This document shows, piece by piece, positions 24,919 to 39,564 of a DNA stretch of 64,000 bases; within the stretch, counting starts at the first letter, position 1, and every line of letters begins with the position of its first letter. The DNA lies in assembly GCF_024323335.1 (NCBI RefSeq), contig NC_066579.1:239729652-239793651 (forward strand), read 5' to 3'. The notes below the pieces were generated by a model, which worked only from the letters and a program-made list of their open reading frames with translations, had not been told where the DNA came from and did not search any database. A program made the translations under genes and the position numbers. Origin of the DNA: Lathyrus oleraceus. Its lineage: Eukaryota; Streptophyta; Magnoliopsida; Fabales; Fabaceae.

Positions 24919-27009
24919 CTTTCGCAACTTAATTTCAAAAATATTAAAAAAAAATATCATAGCCAATATGATTTCTATCACCTTCATTACCATATATTCA
25001 TAAAATCTATTGATATTCATTATTATCTTTATGAGACAAAAAATTAATTTTAGTGATGGGATAAAAGACAAAAATTTCAATGAATCATAAATGGTTTATC
25101 AAAAAGGGAATTTCAATAATCTCTTATTTGTTTTGTAGTTTTCTCATCCGCATATTCATTTTTATTTTAGTGTTTAAAACATATATTTATGTATAAATAA
25201 AAGGTATAAAATAAGTAAATCATTCTAGCAATGTTGATTTGATGTAGCAAAAAATAGTCACCTTAAGAAGGCTACTATGTTAAACAAATACATTAAGTAG
25301 CTAAGTAATATGCATATGTATATGTGAGTTTAATTCAAAGCCATGCATTTGGAGTATTTCAACCCATCCAATAATGTTCAAGGAAAACATAGCTCTTTTT
25401 CCATGTATCCATCTAATAGGTTTCATGTTTCTAATAAAAGTAGCTCTACGTTATTTTCACAATTCGTTTTGTTTTTCATAACTTTAACCCATCTTTGTCT
25501 ATATAAACTGTCATTTTCTTTATTTCTATTGATCATGGTCATTTTTTTTATAACAACATATCATGATACCAACACATTATAATTTAGAATCTTAGATTAA
25601 AAAAAACTCAAATGTCAACACATTACAATTTAAGTCAATAAAATTAATCGTAAAAAAATATAACAAATCAATAATGTTAATGTTATTATTTAGGATCTTA
25701 TTCAAAATAATAACATTTAAAAATCAACAATGTTAATGTTATTATTTAGGATCTTATTCTAATAATTTCAAGTGATGTTTATGTGTACTTAAGTAATAGA
25801 ATTATAATTTGGCATGAAATATGGTTTCTGATACCAAGTTCATGATATCATATCTAGATATCATAATAAAACTAAAATTTAAATTAATTCATCTCTAAAA
25901 AATTAATTTATAATAGAAAGAGTGTAACTCTATATAAAAAGTCTTCAGAGACTTTGTGTATTTCAAAAATAAAGTCTTTTCAGTATAAGGTCCAAAAAAG
26001 TAGGCTCATTATCTATTGTATAATTGAATCTAACTTTCTTAATGTAATAAAAAGTAATAGTACTAGTGTAAAAAAAAAGTAATACTGCTTGGCAAATATT
26101 ATTTTGTAGTGAAAGCACGTGCTTTAACAATTAAAAGGTTGTCCAAAAATAACATATATATAAACTAAAAGTTATTTTATGTATGATAGAAAAACATTCA
26201 ATAAGTAAAATTAGTTGTGATTTCATTACATGAGTTGAAATTTGTTGACATAGACATGTAATGCAAAAATTTAATGGGTACATTTCACGTAATACTAAAT
26301 AGCAAGTTAGTTAGCAAATTCATTTAACAATGCACTACGCTAATTGCATGATGGTGGTTTACTAGTTGTATTTTATGAGTCTTTAGGGTGCTGGGAATGT
26401 TGTGAGCTTGGCATACAAATATAGAACTTCAAAGCTTAAATGAAAAAAAAGTTTTTCATGGAATATAAATTTCATCCTATTAATTGTGGATAAATTATTT
26501 TCATATTTAAGTTCTTGAATTATATTGTCTTTTATATATAATAAGTTATTTAAGTCATATGAATATTTACCCATCATTTTAATTGTGATGCTCTTTTTCT
26601 ATTGCATTTCTCACTATTTTGTAATTCATGTCAGTTAAGGTGTCTAGGTAGTAATTTTATGCATGATTGTTCTTGGTAAACTTTGAATTTTTTAGAATAT
26701 TCAGGCGGAAATTATTGCAAAAAATTTAAAGTATCTACATTAAATTTTTTATTATTTATTGTATTTTTGTAAATATTTGTCAATCTTATTTTGATTTTGT
26801 AATAAATCTAAAATAGATAAGTTTTTCTTTGCAATTTCTTTGTTATTAAAATGAGTGTCATAAGATATTAAAAATCTTTTTTTATTGATTGCTTAGTAAT
26901 AGAGTTTATATTTTAACATTATCATAATATAATGTAACTAATTTGAAATATTTTTAATATGACCATTCAAAAATGAATGTTAAAAAAAATACAAACTAAA
27001 GGATAAACA
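24919..27009 (+). repeat. Satellite unit 13 (2,091 bp)
   Basis: Carries two shared variants that are not simple run-length changes: T5-A-T4 at 25159-25168 (also in units 1 and 3) and the A8-G-T5 two-base loss at 26443-26451 (also in unit 6). Confidence 0.97.
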
Positions 27010-29101
27010 CTTTCGCAACTTAATTTCAAAAATATTAAAAAAAAATATCATAGCCAATATGATTTCTATCACCTTCATTACCATATATTCATAAAATCTA
27101 TTGATATTCATTATTATCTTTATGAGACAAAAAATTAATTTTAGTGATGGGATAAAAGACAAAAATTTCAATGAATCATAAATGGTTTATCAAAAAGGGA
27201 ATTTCAATAATCTCTTATTTGTTTTGTAGTTTTCTCATCCGCATATTCATTTTTTTTTAGTGTTTAAAACATATATTTATGTATAAATAAAAGGTATAAA
27301 ATAAGTAAATCATTCTAGCAATGTTGATTTGATGTAGCAAAAAATAGTCACCTTAAGAAGGCTACTATGTTAAACAAATACATTAAGTAGCTAAGTAATA
27401 TGCATATGTATATGTGAGTTTAATTCAAAGCCATGCATTTGGAGTATTTCAACCCATCCAATAATGTTCAAGGAAAACATAGCTCTTTTTCCATGTATCC
27501 ATCTAATAGGTTTCATGTTTCTAATAAAAGTAGCTCTACGTTATTTTCACAATTCGTTTTGTTTTTCATAACTTTAACCCATCTTTGTCTATATAAACTG
27601 TCATTTTCTTTATTTCTATTGATCATGGTCATTTTTTTTATAACAACATATCATGATACCAACACATTATAATTTAGAATCTTAGATTAAAAAAAACTCA
27701 AATGTCAACACATTACAATTTAAGTCAATAAAATTAATCGTAAAAAAATATAACAAATCAATAATGTTAATGTTATTATTTAGGATCTTATTCAAAATAA
27801 TAACATTTAAAAATCAACAATGTTAATGTTATTATTTAGGATCTTATTCTAATAATTTCAAGTGATGTTTATGTGTACTTAAGTAATAGAATTATAATTT
27901 GGCATGAAATATGGTTTCTGATACCAAGTTCATGATATCATATCTAGATATCATAATAAAACTAAAATTTAAATTAATTCATCTCTAAAAAATTAATTTA
28001 TAATAGAAAGAGTGTAACTCTATATAAAAAGTCTTCAGAGACTTTGTGTATTTCAAAAATAAAGTCTTTTCAGTATAAGGTCCAAAAAAGTAGGCTCATT
28101 ATCTATTGTATAATTGAATCTAACTTTCTTAATGTAATAAAAAGTAATAGTACTAGTGTAAAAAAAAAGTAATACTGCTTGGCAAATATTATTTTGTAGT
28201 GAAAGCACGTGCTTTAACAATTAAAAGGTTGTCCAAAAATAACATATATATAAACTAAAAGTTATTTTATGTATGATAGAAAAACATTCAATAAGTAAAA
28301 TTAGTTGTGATTTCATTACATGAGTTGAAATTTGTTGACATAGACATGTAATGCAAAAATTTAATGGGTACATTTCACGTAATACTAAATAGCAAGTTAG
28401 TTAGCAAATTCATTTAACAATGCACTACGCTAATTGCATGATGGTGGTTTACTAGTTGTATTTTATGAGTCTTTAGGGTGCTGGGAATGTTGTGAGCTTG
28501 GCATACAAATATAGAACTTCAAAGCTTAAATGAAAAAAAGAGTTTTTCATGGAATATAAATTTCATCCTATTAATTGTGGATAAATTATTTTCATATTTA
28601 AGTTCTTGAATTATATTGTCTTTTATATATAATAAGTTATTTAAGTCATATGAATATTTACCCATCATTTTAATTGTGATGCTCTTTTTCTATTGCATTT
28701 CTCACTATTTTGTAATTCATGTCAGTTAAGGTGTCTAGGTAGTAATTTTATGCATGATTGTTCTTGGTAAACTTTGAATTTTTTAGAATATTCAGGCGGA
28801 AATTATTGCAAAAAATTTAAAGTATCTACATTAAAATTTTTTATTATTTATTGTATTTTTGTAAATATTTGTCAATCTTATTTTGATTTTGTAATAAATC
28901 TAAAATAGATAAGTTTTTCTTTGCAATTTCTTTGTTATTAAAATGAGTGTCATAAGATATTAAAAATCTTTTTTTATTGATTGCTTAGTAATAGAGTTTA
29001 TATTTTAACATTATCATAATATAATGTAACTAATTTGAAATATTTTTAATATGACCATTCAAAAATGAATGTTAAAAAAAATACAAACTAAAGGATAAAC
29101 A
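27010..29101 (+). repeat. Satellite unit 14 (2,092 bp)
   Basis: First of three adjacent units with A4T6 in place of A3T7 (28833-28842). Confidence 0.97.
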
Positions 29102-31193
29102 CTTTCGCAACTTAATTTCAAAAATATTAAAAAAAAATATCATAGCCAATATGATTTCTATCACCTTCATTACCATATATTCATAAAATCTATTGATATT
29201 CATTATTATCTTTATGAGACAAAAAATTAATTTTAGTGATGGGATAAAAGACAAAAATTTCAATGAATCATAAATGGTTTATCAAAAAGGGAATTTCAAT
29301 AATCTCTTATTTGTTTTGTAGTTTTCTCATCCGCATATTCATTTTTTTTTAGTGTTTAAAACATATATTTATGTATAAATAAAAGGTATAAAATAAGTAA
29401 ATCATTCTAGCAATGTTGATTTGATGTAGCAAAAAATAGTCACCTTAAGAAGGCTACTATGTTAAACAAATACATTAAGTAGCTAAGTAATATGCATATG
29501 TATATGTGAGTTTAATTCAAAGCCATGCATTTGGAGTATTTCAACCCATCCAATAATGTTCAAGGAAAACATAGCTCTTTTTCCATGTATCCATCTAATA
29601 GGTTTCATGTTTCTAATAAAAGTAGCTCTACGTTATTTTCACAATTCGTTTTGTTTTTCATAACTTTAACCCATCTTTGTCTATATAAACTGTCATTTTC
29701 TTTATTTCTATTGATCATGGTCATTTTTTTTATAACAACATATCATGATACCAACACATTATAATTTAGAATCTTAGATTAAAAAAAACTCAAATGTCAA
29801 CACATTACAATTTAAGTCAATAAAATTAATCGTAAAAAAATATAACAAATCAATAATGTTAATGTTATTATTTAGGATCTTATTCAAAATAATAACATTT
29901 AAAAATCAACAATGTTAATGTTATTATTTAGGATCTTATTCTAATAATTTCAAGTGATGTTTATGTGTACTTAAGTAATAGAATTATAATTTGGCATGAA
30001 ATATGGTTTCTGATACCAAGTTCATGATATCATATCTAGATATCATAATAAAACTAAAATTTAAATTAATTCATCTCTAAAAAATTAATTTATAATAGAA
30101 AGAGTGTAACTCTATATAAAAAGTCTTCAGAGACTTTGTGTATTTCAAAAATAAAGTCTTTTCAGTATAAGGTCCAAAAAAGTAGGCTCATTATCTATTG
30201 TATAATTGAATCTAACTTTCTTAATGTAATAAAAAGTAATAGTACTAGTGTAAAAAAAAAGTAATACTGCTTGGCAAATATTATTTTGTAGTGAAAGCAC
30301 GTGCTTTAACAATTAAAAGGTTGTCCAAAAATAACATATATATAAACTAAAAGTTATTTTATGTATGATAGAAAAACATTCAATAAGTAAAATTAGTTGT
30401 GATTTCATTACATGAGTTGAAATTTGTTGACATAGACATGTAATGCAAAAATTTAATGGGTACATTTCACGTAATACTAAATAGCAAGTTAGTTAGCAAA
30501 TTCATTTAACAATGCACTACGCTAATTGCATGATGGTGGTTTACTAGTTGTATTTTATGAGTCTTTAGGGTGCTGGGAATGTTGTGAGCTTGGCATACAA
30601 ATATAGAACTTCAAAGCTTAAATGAAAAAAAGAGTTTTTCATGGAATATAAATTTCATCCTATTAATTGTGGATAAATTATTTTCATATTTAAGTTCTTG
30701 AATTATATTGTCTTTTATATATAATAAGTTATTTAAGTCATATGAATATTTACCCATCATTTTAATTGTGATGCTCTTTTTCTATTGCATTTCTCACTAT
30801 TTTGTAATTCATGTCAGTTAAGGTGTCTAGGTAGTAATTTTATGCATGATTGTTCTTGGTAAACTTTGAATTTTTTAGAATATTCAGGCGGAAATTATTG
30901 CAAAAAATTTAAAGTATCTACATTAAAATTTTTTATTATTTATTGTATTTTTGTAAATATTTGTCAATCTTATTTTGATTTTGTAATAAATCTAAAATAG
31001 ATAAGTTTTTCTTTGCAATTTCTTTGTTATTAAAATGAGTGTCATAAGATATTAAAAATCTTTTTTTATTGATTGCTTAGTAATAGAGTTTATATTTTAA
31101 CATTATCATAATATAATGTAACTAATTTGAAATATTTTTAATATGACCATTCAAAAATGAATGTTAAAAAAAATACAAACTAAAGGATAAACA
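29102..31193 (+). repeat. Satellite unit 15 (2,092 bp)
   Basis: Second unit with the A4T6 variant (30925-30934); otherwise matches unit 14. Confidence 0.97.
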
Positions 31194-33285
31194 CTTTCGC
31201 AACTTAATTTCAAAAATATTAAAAAAAAATATCATAGCCAATATGATTTCTATCACCTTCATTACCATATATTCATAAAATCTATTGATATTCATTATTA
31301 TCTTTATGAGACAAAAAATTAATTTTAGTGATGGGATAAAAGACAAAAATTTCAATGAATCATAAATGGTTTATCAAAAAGGGAATTTCAATAATCTCTT
31401 ATTTGTTTTGTAGTTTTCTCATCCGCATATTCATTTTTTTTTAGTGTTTAAAACATATATTTATGTATAAATAAAAGGTATAAAATAAGTAAATCATTCT
31501 AGCAATGTTGATTTGATGTAGCAAAAAATAGTCACCTTAAGAAGGCTACTATGTTAAACAAATACATTAAGTAGCTAAGTAATATGCATATGTATATGTG
31601 AGTTTAATTCAAAGCCATGCATTTGGAGTATTTCAACCCATCCAATAATGTTCAAGGAAAACATAGCTCTTTTTCCATGTATCCATCTAATAGGTTTCAT
31701 GTTTCTAATAAAAGTAGCTCTACGTTATTTTCACAATTCGTTTTGTTTTTCATAACTTTAACCCATCTTTGTCTATATAAACTGTCATTTTCTTTATTTC
31801 TATTGATCATGGTCATTTTTTTTATAACAACATATCATGATACCAACACATTATAATTTAGAATCTTAGATTAAAAAAAACTCAAATGTCAACACATTAC
31901 AATTTAAGTCAATAAAATTAATCGTAAAAAAATATAACAAATCAATAATGTTAATGTTATTATTTAGGATCTTATTCAAAATAATAACATTTAAAAATCA
32001 ACAATGTTAATGTTATTATTTAGGATCTTATTCTAATAATTTCAAGTGATGTTTATGTGTACTTAAGTAATAGAATTATAATTTGGCATGAAATATGGTT
32101 TCTGATACCAAGTTCATGATATCATATCTAGATATCATAATAAAACTAAAATTTAAATTAATTCATCTCTAAAAAATTAATTTATAATAGAAAGAGTGTA
32201 ACTCTATATAAAAAGTCTTCAGAGACTTTGTGTATTTCAAAAATAAAGTCTTTTCAGTATAAGGTCCAAAAAAGTAGGCTCATTATCTATTGTATAATTG
32301 AATCTAACTTTCTTAATGTAATAAAAAGTAATAGTACTAGTGTAAAAAAAAAGTAATACTGCTTGGCAAATATTATTTTGTAGTGAAAGCACGTGCTTTA
32401 ACAATTAAAAGGTTGTCCAAAAATAACATATATATAAACTAAAAGTTATTTTATGTATGATAGAAAAACATTCAATAAGTAAAATTAGTTGTGATTTCAT
32501 TACATGAGTTGAAATTTGTTGACATAGACATGTAATGCAAAAATTTAATGGGTACATTTCACGTAATACTAAATAGCAAGTTAGTTAGCAAATTCATTTA
32601 ACAATGCACTACGCTAATTGCATGATGGTGGTTTACTAGTTGTATTTTATGAGTCTTTAGGGTGCTGGGAATGTTGTGAGCTTGGCATACAAATATAGAA
32701 CTTCAAAGCTTAAATGAAAAAAAGAGTTTTTCATGGAATATAAATTTCATCCTATTAATTGTGGATAAATTATTTTCATATTTAAGTTCTTGAATTATAT
32801 TGTCTTTTATATATAATAAGTTATTTAAGTCATATGAATATTTACCCATCATTTTAATTGTGATGCTCTTTTTCTATTGCATTTCTCACTATTTTGTAAT
32901 TCATGTCAGTTAAGGTGTCTAGGTAGTAATTTTATGCATGATTGTTCTTGGTAAACTTTGAATTTTTTAGAATATTCAGGCGGAAATTATTGCAAAAAAT
33001 TTAAAGTATCTACATTAAAATTTTTTATTATTTATTGTATTTTTGTAAATATTTGTCAATCTTATTTTGATTTTGTAATAAATCTAAAATAGATAAGTTT
33101 TTCTTTGCAATTTCTTTGTTATTAAAATGAGTGTCATAAGATATTAAAAATCTTTTTTTATTGATTGCTTAGTAATAGAGTTTATATTTTAACATTATCA
33201 TAATATAATGTAACTAATTTGAAATATTTTTAATATGACCATTCAAAAATGAATGTTAAAAAAAATACAAACTAAAGGATAAACA
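31194..33285 (+). repeat. Satellite unit 16 (2,092 bp)
   Basis: Third and last unit with the A4T6 variant (33017-33026). Confidence 0.97.
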
Positions 33286-35377
33286 CTTTCGCAACTTAAT
33301 TTCAAAAATATTAAAAAAAAATATCATAGCCAATATGATTTCTATCACCTTCATTACCATATATTCATAAAATCTATTGATATTCATTATTATCTTTATG
33401 AGACAAAAAATTAATTTTAGTGATGGGATAAAAGACAAAAATTTCAATGAATCATAAATGGTTTATCAAAAAGGGAATTTCAATAATCTCTTATTTGTTT
33501 TGTAGTTTTCTCATCCGCATATTCATTTTTTTTTAGTGTTTAAAACATATATTTATGTATAAATAAAAGGTATAAAATAAGTAAATCATTCTAGCAATGT
33601 TGATTTGATGTAGCAAAAAATAGTCACCTTAAGAAGGCTACTATGTTAAACAAATACATTAAGTAGCTAAGTAATATGCATATGTATATGTGAGTTTAAT
33701 TCAAAGCCATGCATTTGGAGTATTTCAACCCATCCAATAATGTTCAAGGAAAACATAGCTCTTTTTCCATGTATCCATCTAATAGGTTTCATGTTTCTAA
33801 TAAAAGTAGCTCTACGTTATTTTCACAATTCGTTTTGTTTTTCATAACTTTAACCCATCTTTGTCTATATAAACTGTCATTTTCTTTATTTCTATTGATC
33901 ATGGTCATTTTTTTTATAACAACATATCATGATACCAACACATTATAATTTAGAATCTTAGATTAAAAAAAACTCAAATGTCAACACATTACAATTTAAG
34001 TCAATAAAATTAATCGTAAAAAAATATAACAAATCAATAATGTTAATGTTATTATTTAGGATCTTATTCAAAATAATAACATTTAAAAATCAACAATGTT
34101 AATGTTATTATTTAGGATCTTATTCTAATAATTTCAAGTGATGTTTATGTGTACTTAAGTAATAGAATTATAATTTGGCATGAAATATGGTTTCTGATAC
34201 CAAGTTCATGATATCATATCTAGATATCATAATAAAACTAAAATTTAAATTAATTCATCTCTAAAAAATTAATTTATAATAGAAAGAGTGTAACTCTATA
34301 TAAAAAGTCTTCAGAGACTTTGTGTATTTCAAAAATAAAGTCTTTTCAGTATAAGGTCCAAAAAAGTAGGCTCATTATCTATTGTATAATTGAATCTAAC
34401 TTTCTTAATGTAATAAAAAGTAATAGTACTAGTGTAAAAAAAAAGTAATACTGCTTGGCAAATATTATTTTGTAGTGAAAGCACGTGCTTTAACAATTAA
34501 AAGGTTGTCCAAAAATAACATATATATAAACTAAAAGTTATTTTATGTATGATAGAAAAACATTCAATAAGTAAAATTAGTTGTGATTTCATTACATGAG
34601 TTGAAATTTGTTGACATAGACATGTAATGCAAAAATTTAATGGGTACATTTCACGTAATACTAAATAGCAAGTTAGTTAGCAAATTCATTTAACAATGCA
34701 CTACGCTAATTGCATGATGGTGGTTTACTAGTTGTATTTTATGAGTCTTTAGGGTGCTGGGAATGTTGTGAGCTTGGCATACAAATATAGAACTTCAAAG
34801 CTTAAATGAAAAAAAAGAGTTTTTCATGGAATATAAATTTCATCCTATTAATTGTGGATAAATTATTTTCATATTTAAGTTCTTGAATTATATTGTCTTT
34901 TATATATAATAAGTTATTTAAGTCATATGAATATTTACCCATCATTTTAATTGTGATGCTCTTTTTCTATTGCATTTCTCACTATTTTGTAATTCATGTC
35001 AGTTAAGGTGTCTAGGTAGTAATTTTATGCATGATTGTTCTTGGTAAACTTTGAATTTTTTAGAATATTCAGGCGGAAATTATTGCAAAAAATTTAAAGT
35101 ATCTACATTAAATTTTTTATTATTTATTGTATTTTTGTAAATATTTGTCAATCTTATTTTGATTTTGTAATAAATCTAAAATAGATAAGTTTTTCTTTGC
35201 AATTTCTTTGTTATTAAAATGAGTGTCATAAGATATTAAAAATCTTTTTTTATTGATTGCTTAGTAATAGAGTTTATATTTTAACATTATCATAATATAA
35301 TGTAACTAATTTGAAATATTTTTAATATGACCATTCAAAAATGAATGTTAAAAAAAATACAAACTAAAGGATAAACA
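33286..35377 (+). repeat. Satellite unit 17 (2,092 bp)
   Basis: Returns to A3 with a T6 run at about 35109-35117; no other distinctive change seen. Confidence 0.97.
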
Positions 35378-37471
35378 CTTTCGCAACTTAATTTCAAAAA
35401 TATTAAAAAAAAATATCATAGCCAATATGATTTCTATCACCTTCATTACCATATATTCATAAAATCTATTGATATTCATTATTATCTTTATGAGACAAAA
35501 AATTAATTTTAGTGATGGGATAAAAGACAAAAATTTCAATGAATCATAAATGGTTTATCAAAAAGGGAATTTCAATAATCTCTTATTTGTTTTGTAGTTT
35601 TCTCATCCGCATATTCATTTTTTTTTTAGTGTTTAAAACATATATTTATGTATAAATAAAAGGTATAAAATAAGTAAATCATTCTAGCAATGTTGATTTG
35701 ATGTAGCAAAAAATAGTCACCTTAAGAAGGCTACTATGTTAAACAAATACATTAAGTAGCTAAGTAATATGCATATGTATATGTGAGTTTAATTCAAAGC
35801 CATGCATTTGGAGTATTTCAACCCATCCAATAATGTTCAAGGAAAACATAGCTCTTTTTCCATGTATCCATCTAATAGGTTTCATGTTTCTAATAAAAGT
35901 AGCTCTACGTTATTTTCACAATTCGTTTTGTTTTTCATAACTTTAACCCATCTTTGTCTATATAAACTGTCATTTTCTTTATTTCTATTGATCATGGTCA
36001 TTTTTTTTATAACAACATATCATGATACCAACACATTATAATTTAGAATCTTAGATTAAAAAAAACTCAAATGTCAACACATTACAATTTAAGTCAATAA
36101 AATTAATCGTAAAAAAATATAACAAATCAATAATGTTAATGTTATTATTTAGGATCTTATTCAAAATAATAACATTTAAAAATCAACAATGTTAATGTTA
36201 TTATTTAGGATCTTATTCTAATAATTTCAAGTGATGTTTATGTGTACTTAAGTAATAGAATTATAATTTGGCATGAAATATGGTTTCTGATACCAAGTTC
36301 ATGATATCATATCTAGATATCATAATAAAACTAAAATTTAAATTAATTCATCTCTAAAAAATTAATTTATAATAGAAAGAGTGTAACTCTATATAAAAAG
36401 TCTTCAGAGACTTTGTGTATTTCAAAAATAAAGTCTTTTCAGTATAAGGTCCAAAAAAGTAGGCTCATTATCTATTGTATAATTGAATCTAACTTTCTTA
36501 ATGTAATAAAAAGTAATAGTACTAGTGTAAAAAAAAAGTAATACTGCTTGGCAAATATTATTTTGTAGTGAAAGCACGTGCTTTAACAATTAAAAGGTTG
36601 TCCAAAAATAACATATATATAAACTAAAAGTTATTTTATGTATGATAGAAAAACATTCAATAAGTAAAATTAGTTGTGATTTCATTACATGAGTTGAAAT
36701 TTGTTGACATAGACATGTAATGCAAAAATTTAATGGGTACATTTCACGTAATACTAAATAGCAAGTTAGTTAGCAAATTCATTTAACAATGCACTACGCT
36801 AATTGCATGATGGTGGTTTACTAGTTGTATTTTATGAGTCTTTAGGGTGCTGGGAATGTTGTGAGCTTGGCATACAAATATAGAACTTCAAAGCTTAAAT
36901 GAAAAAAAAGAGTTTTTCATGGAATATAAATTTCATCCTATTAATTGTGGATAAATTATTTTCATATTTAAGTTCTTGAATTATATTGTCTTTTATATAT
37001 AATAAGTTATTTAAGTCATATGAATATTTACCCATCATTTTAATTGTGATGCTCTTTTTCTATTGCATTTCTCACTATTTTGTAATTCATGTCAGTTAAG
37101 GTGTCTAGGTAGTAATTTTATGCATGATTGTTCTTGGTAAACTTTGAATTTTTTAGAATATTCAGGCGGAAATTATTGCAAAAAATTTAAAGTATCTACA
37201 TTAAATTTTTTTATTATTTATTGTATTTTTGTAAATATTTGTCAATCTTATTTTGATTTTGTAATAAATCTAAAATAGATAAGTTTTTCTTTGCAATTTC
37301 TTTGTTATTAAAATGAGTGTCATAAGATATTAAAAATCTTTTTTTATTGATTGCTTAGTAATAGAGTTTATATTTTAACATTATCATAATATAATGTAAC
37401 TAATTTGAAATATTTTTAATATGACCATTCAAAAATGAATGTTAAAAAAAATACAAACTAAAGGATAAACA
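35378..37471 (+). repeat. Satellite unit 18 (2,094 bp, longest)
   Basis: Longest full unit. The T run before agtgtttaaaac near 35618-35627 is T10 where T9 is usual. Confidence 0.97.
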
Positions 37472-39564
37472 CTTTCGCAACTTAATTTCAAAAATATTAA
37501 AAAAAAATATCATAGCCAATATGATTTCTATCACCTTCATTACCATATATTCATAAAATCTATTGATATTCATTATTATCTTTATGAGACAAAAAATTAA
37601 TTTTAGTGATGGGATAAAAGACAAAAATTTCAATGAATCATAAATGGTTTATCAAAAAGGGAATTTCAATAATCTCTTATTTGTTTTGTAGTTTTCTCAT
37701 CCGCATATTCATTTTTTTTTAGTGTTTAAAACATATATTTATGTATAAATAAAAGGTATAAAATAAGTAAATCATTCTAGCAATGTTGATTTGATGTAGC
37801 AAAAAATAGTCACCTTAAGAAGGCTACTATGTTAAACAAATACATTAAGTAGCTAAGTAATATGCATATGTATATGTGAGTTTAATTCAAAGCCATGCAT
37901 TTGGAGTATTTCAACCCATCCAATAATGTTCAAGGAAAACATAGCTCTTTTTCCATGTATCCATCTAATAGGTTTCATGTTTCTAATAAAAGTAGCTCTA
38001 CGTTATTTTCACAATTCGTTTTGTTTTTCATAACTTTAACCCATCTTTGTCTATATAAACTGTCATTTTCTTTATTTCTATTGATCATGGTCATTTTTTT
38101 TATAACAACATATCATGATACCAACACATTATAATTTAGAATCTTAGATTAAAAAAAACTCAAATGTCAACACATTACAATTTAAGTCAATAAAATTAAT
38201 CGTAAAAAAATATAACAAATCAATAATGTTAATGTTATTATTTAGGATCTTATTCAAAATAATAACATTTAAAAATCAACAATGTTAATGTTATTATTTA
38301 GGATCTTATTCTAATAATTTCAAGTGATGTTTATGTGTACTTAAGTAATAGAATTATAATTTGGCATGAAATATGGTTTCTGATACCAAGTTCATGATAT
38401 CATATCTAGATATCATAATAAAACTAAAATTTAAATTAATTCATCTCTAAAAAATTAATTTATAATAGAAAGAGTGTAACTCTATATAAAAAGTCTTCAG
38501 AGACTTTGTGTATTTCAAAAATAAAGTCTTTTCAGTATAAGGTCCAAAAAAGTAGGCTCATTATCTATTGTATAATTGAATCTAACTTTCTTAATGTAAT
38601 AAAAAGTAATAGTACTAGTGTAAAAAAAAAGTAATACTGCTTGGCAAATATTATTTTGTAGTGAAAGCACGTGCTTTAACAATTAAAAGGTTGTCCAAAA
38701 ATAACATATATATAAACTAAAAGTTATTTTATGTATGATAGAAAAACATTCAATAAGTAAAATTAGTTGTGATTTCATTACATGAGTTGAAATTTGTTGA
38801 CATAGACATGTAATGCAAAAATTTAATGGGTACATTTCACGTAATACTAAATAGCAAGTTAGTTAGCAAATTCATTTAACAATGCACTACGCTAATTGCA
38901 TGATGGTGGTTTACTAGTTGTATTTTATGAGTCTTTAGGGTGCTGGGAATGTTGTGAGCTTGGCATACAAATATAGAACTTCAAAGCTTAAATGAAAAAA
39001 AAGAGTTTTTCATGGAATATAAATTTCATCCTATTAATTGTGGATAAATTATTTTCATATTTAAGTTCTTGAATTATATTGTCTTTTATATATAATAAGT
39101 TATTTAAGTCATATGAATATTTACCCATCATTTTAATTGTGATGCTCTTTTTCTATTGCATTTCTCACTATTTTGTAATTCATGTCAGTTAAGGTGTCTA
39201 GGTAGTAATTTTATGCATGATTGTTCTTGGTAAACTTTGAATTTTTTAGAATATTCAGGCGGAAATTATTGCAAAAAATTTAAAGTATCTACATTAAATT
39301 TTTTTATTATTTATTGTATTTTTGTAAATATTTGTCAATCTTATTTTGATTTTGTAATAAATCTAAAATAGATAAGTTTTTCTTTGCAATTTCTTTGTTA
39401 TTAAAATGAGTGTCATAAGATATTAAAAATCTTTTTTTATTGATTGCTTAGTAATAGAGTTTATATTTTAACATTATCATAATATAATGTAACTAATTTG
39501 AAATATTTTTAATATGACCATTCAAAAATGAATGTTAAAAAAAATACAAACTAAAGGATAAACA
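37472..39564 (+). repeat. Satellite unit 19 (2,093 bp)
   Basis: Consensus-like; no distinctive variant seen. Confidence 0.97.

Noticed and set aside
27010..27171. 63- to 71-codon hydrophobic minus-strand frame (MKFLSFIPSL...) spanning the unit start
   Set aside because: Residues are almost all F, I, L, K, M and N from A/T codons. Its end changes between units with A-run length. It looks like a membrane protein only because of base composition.
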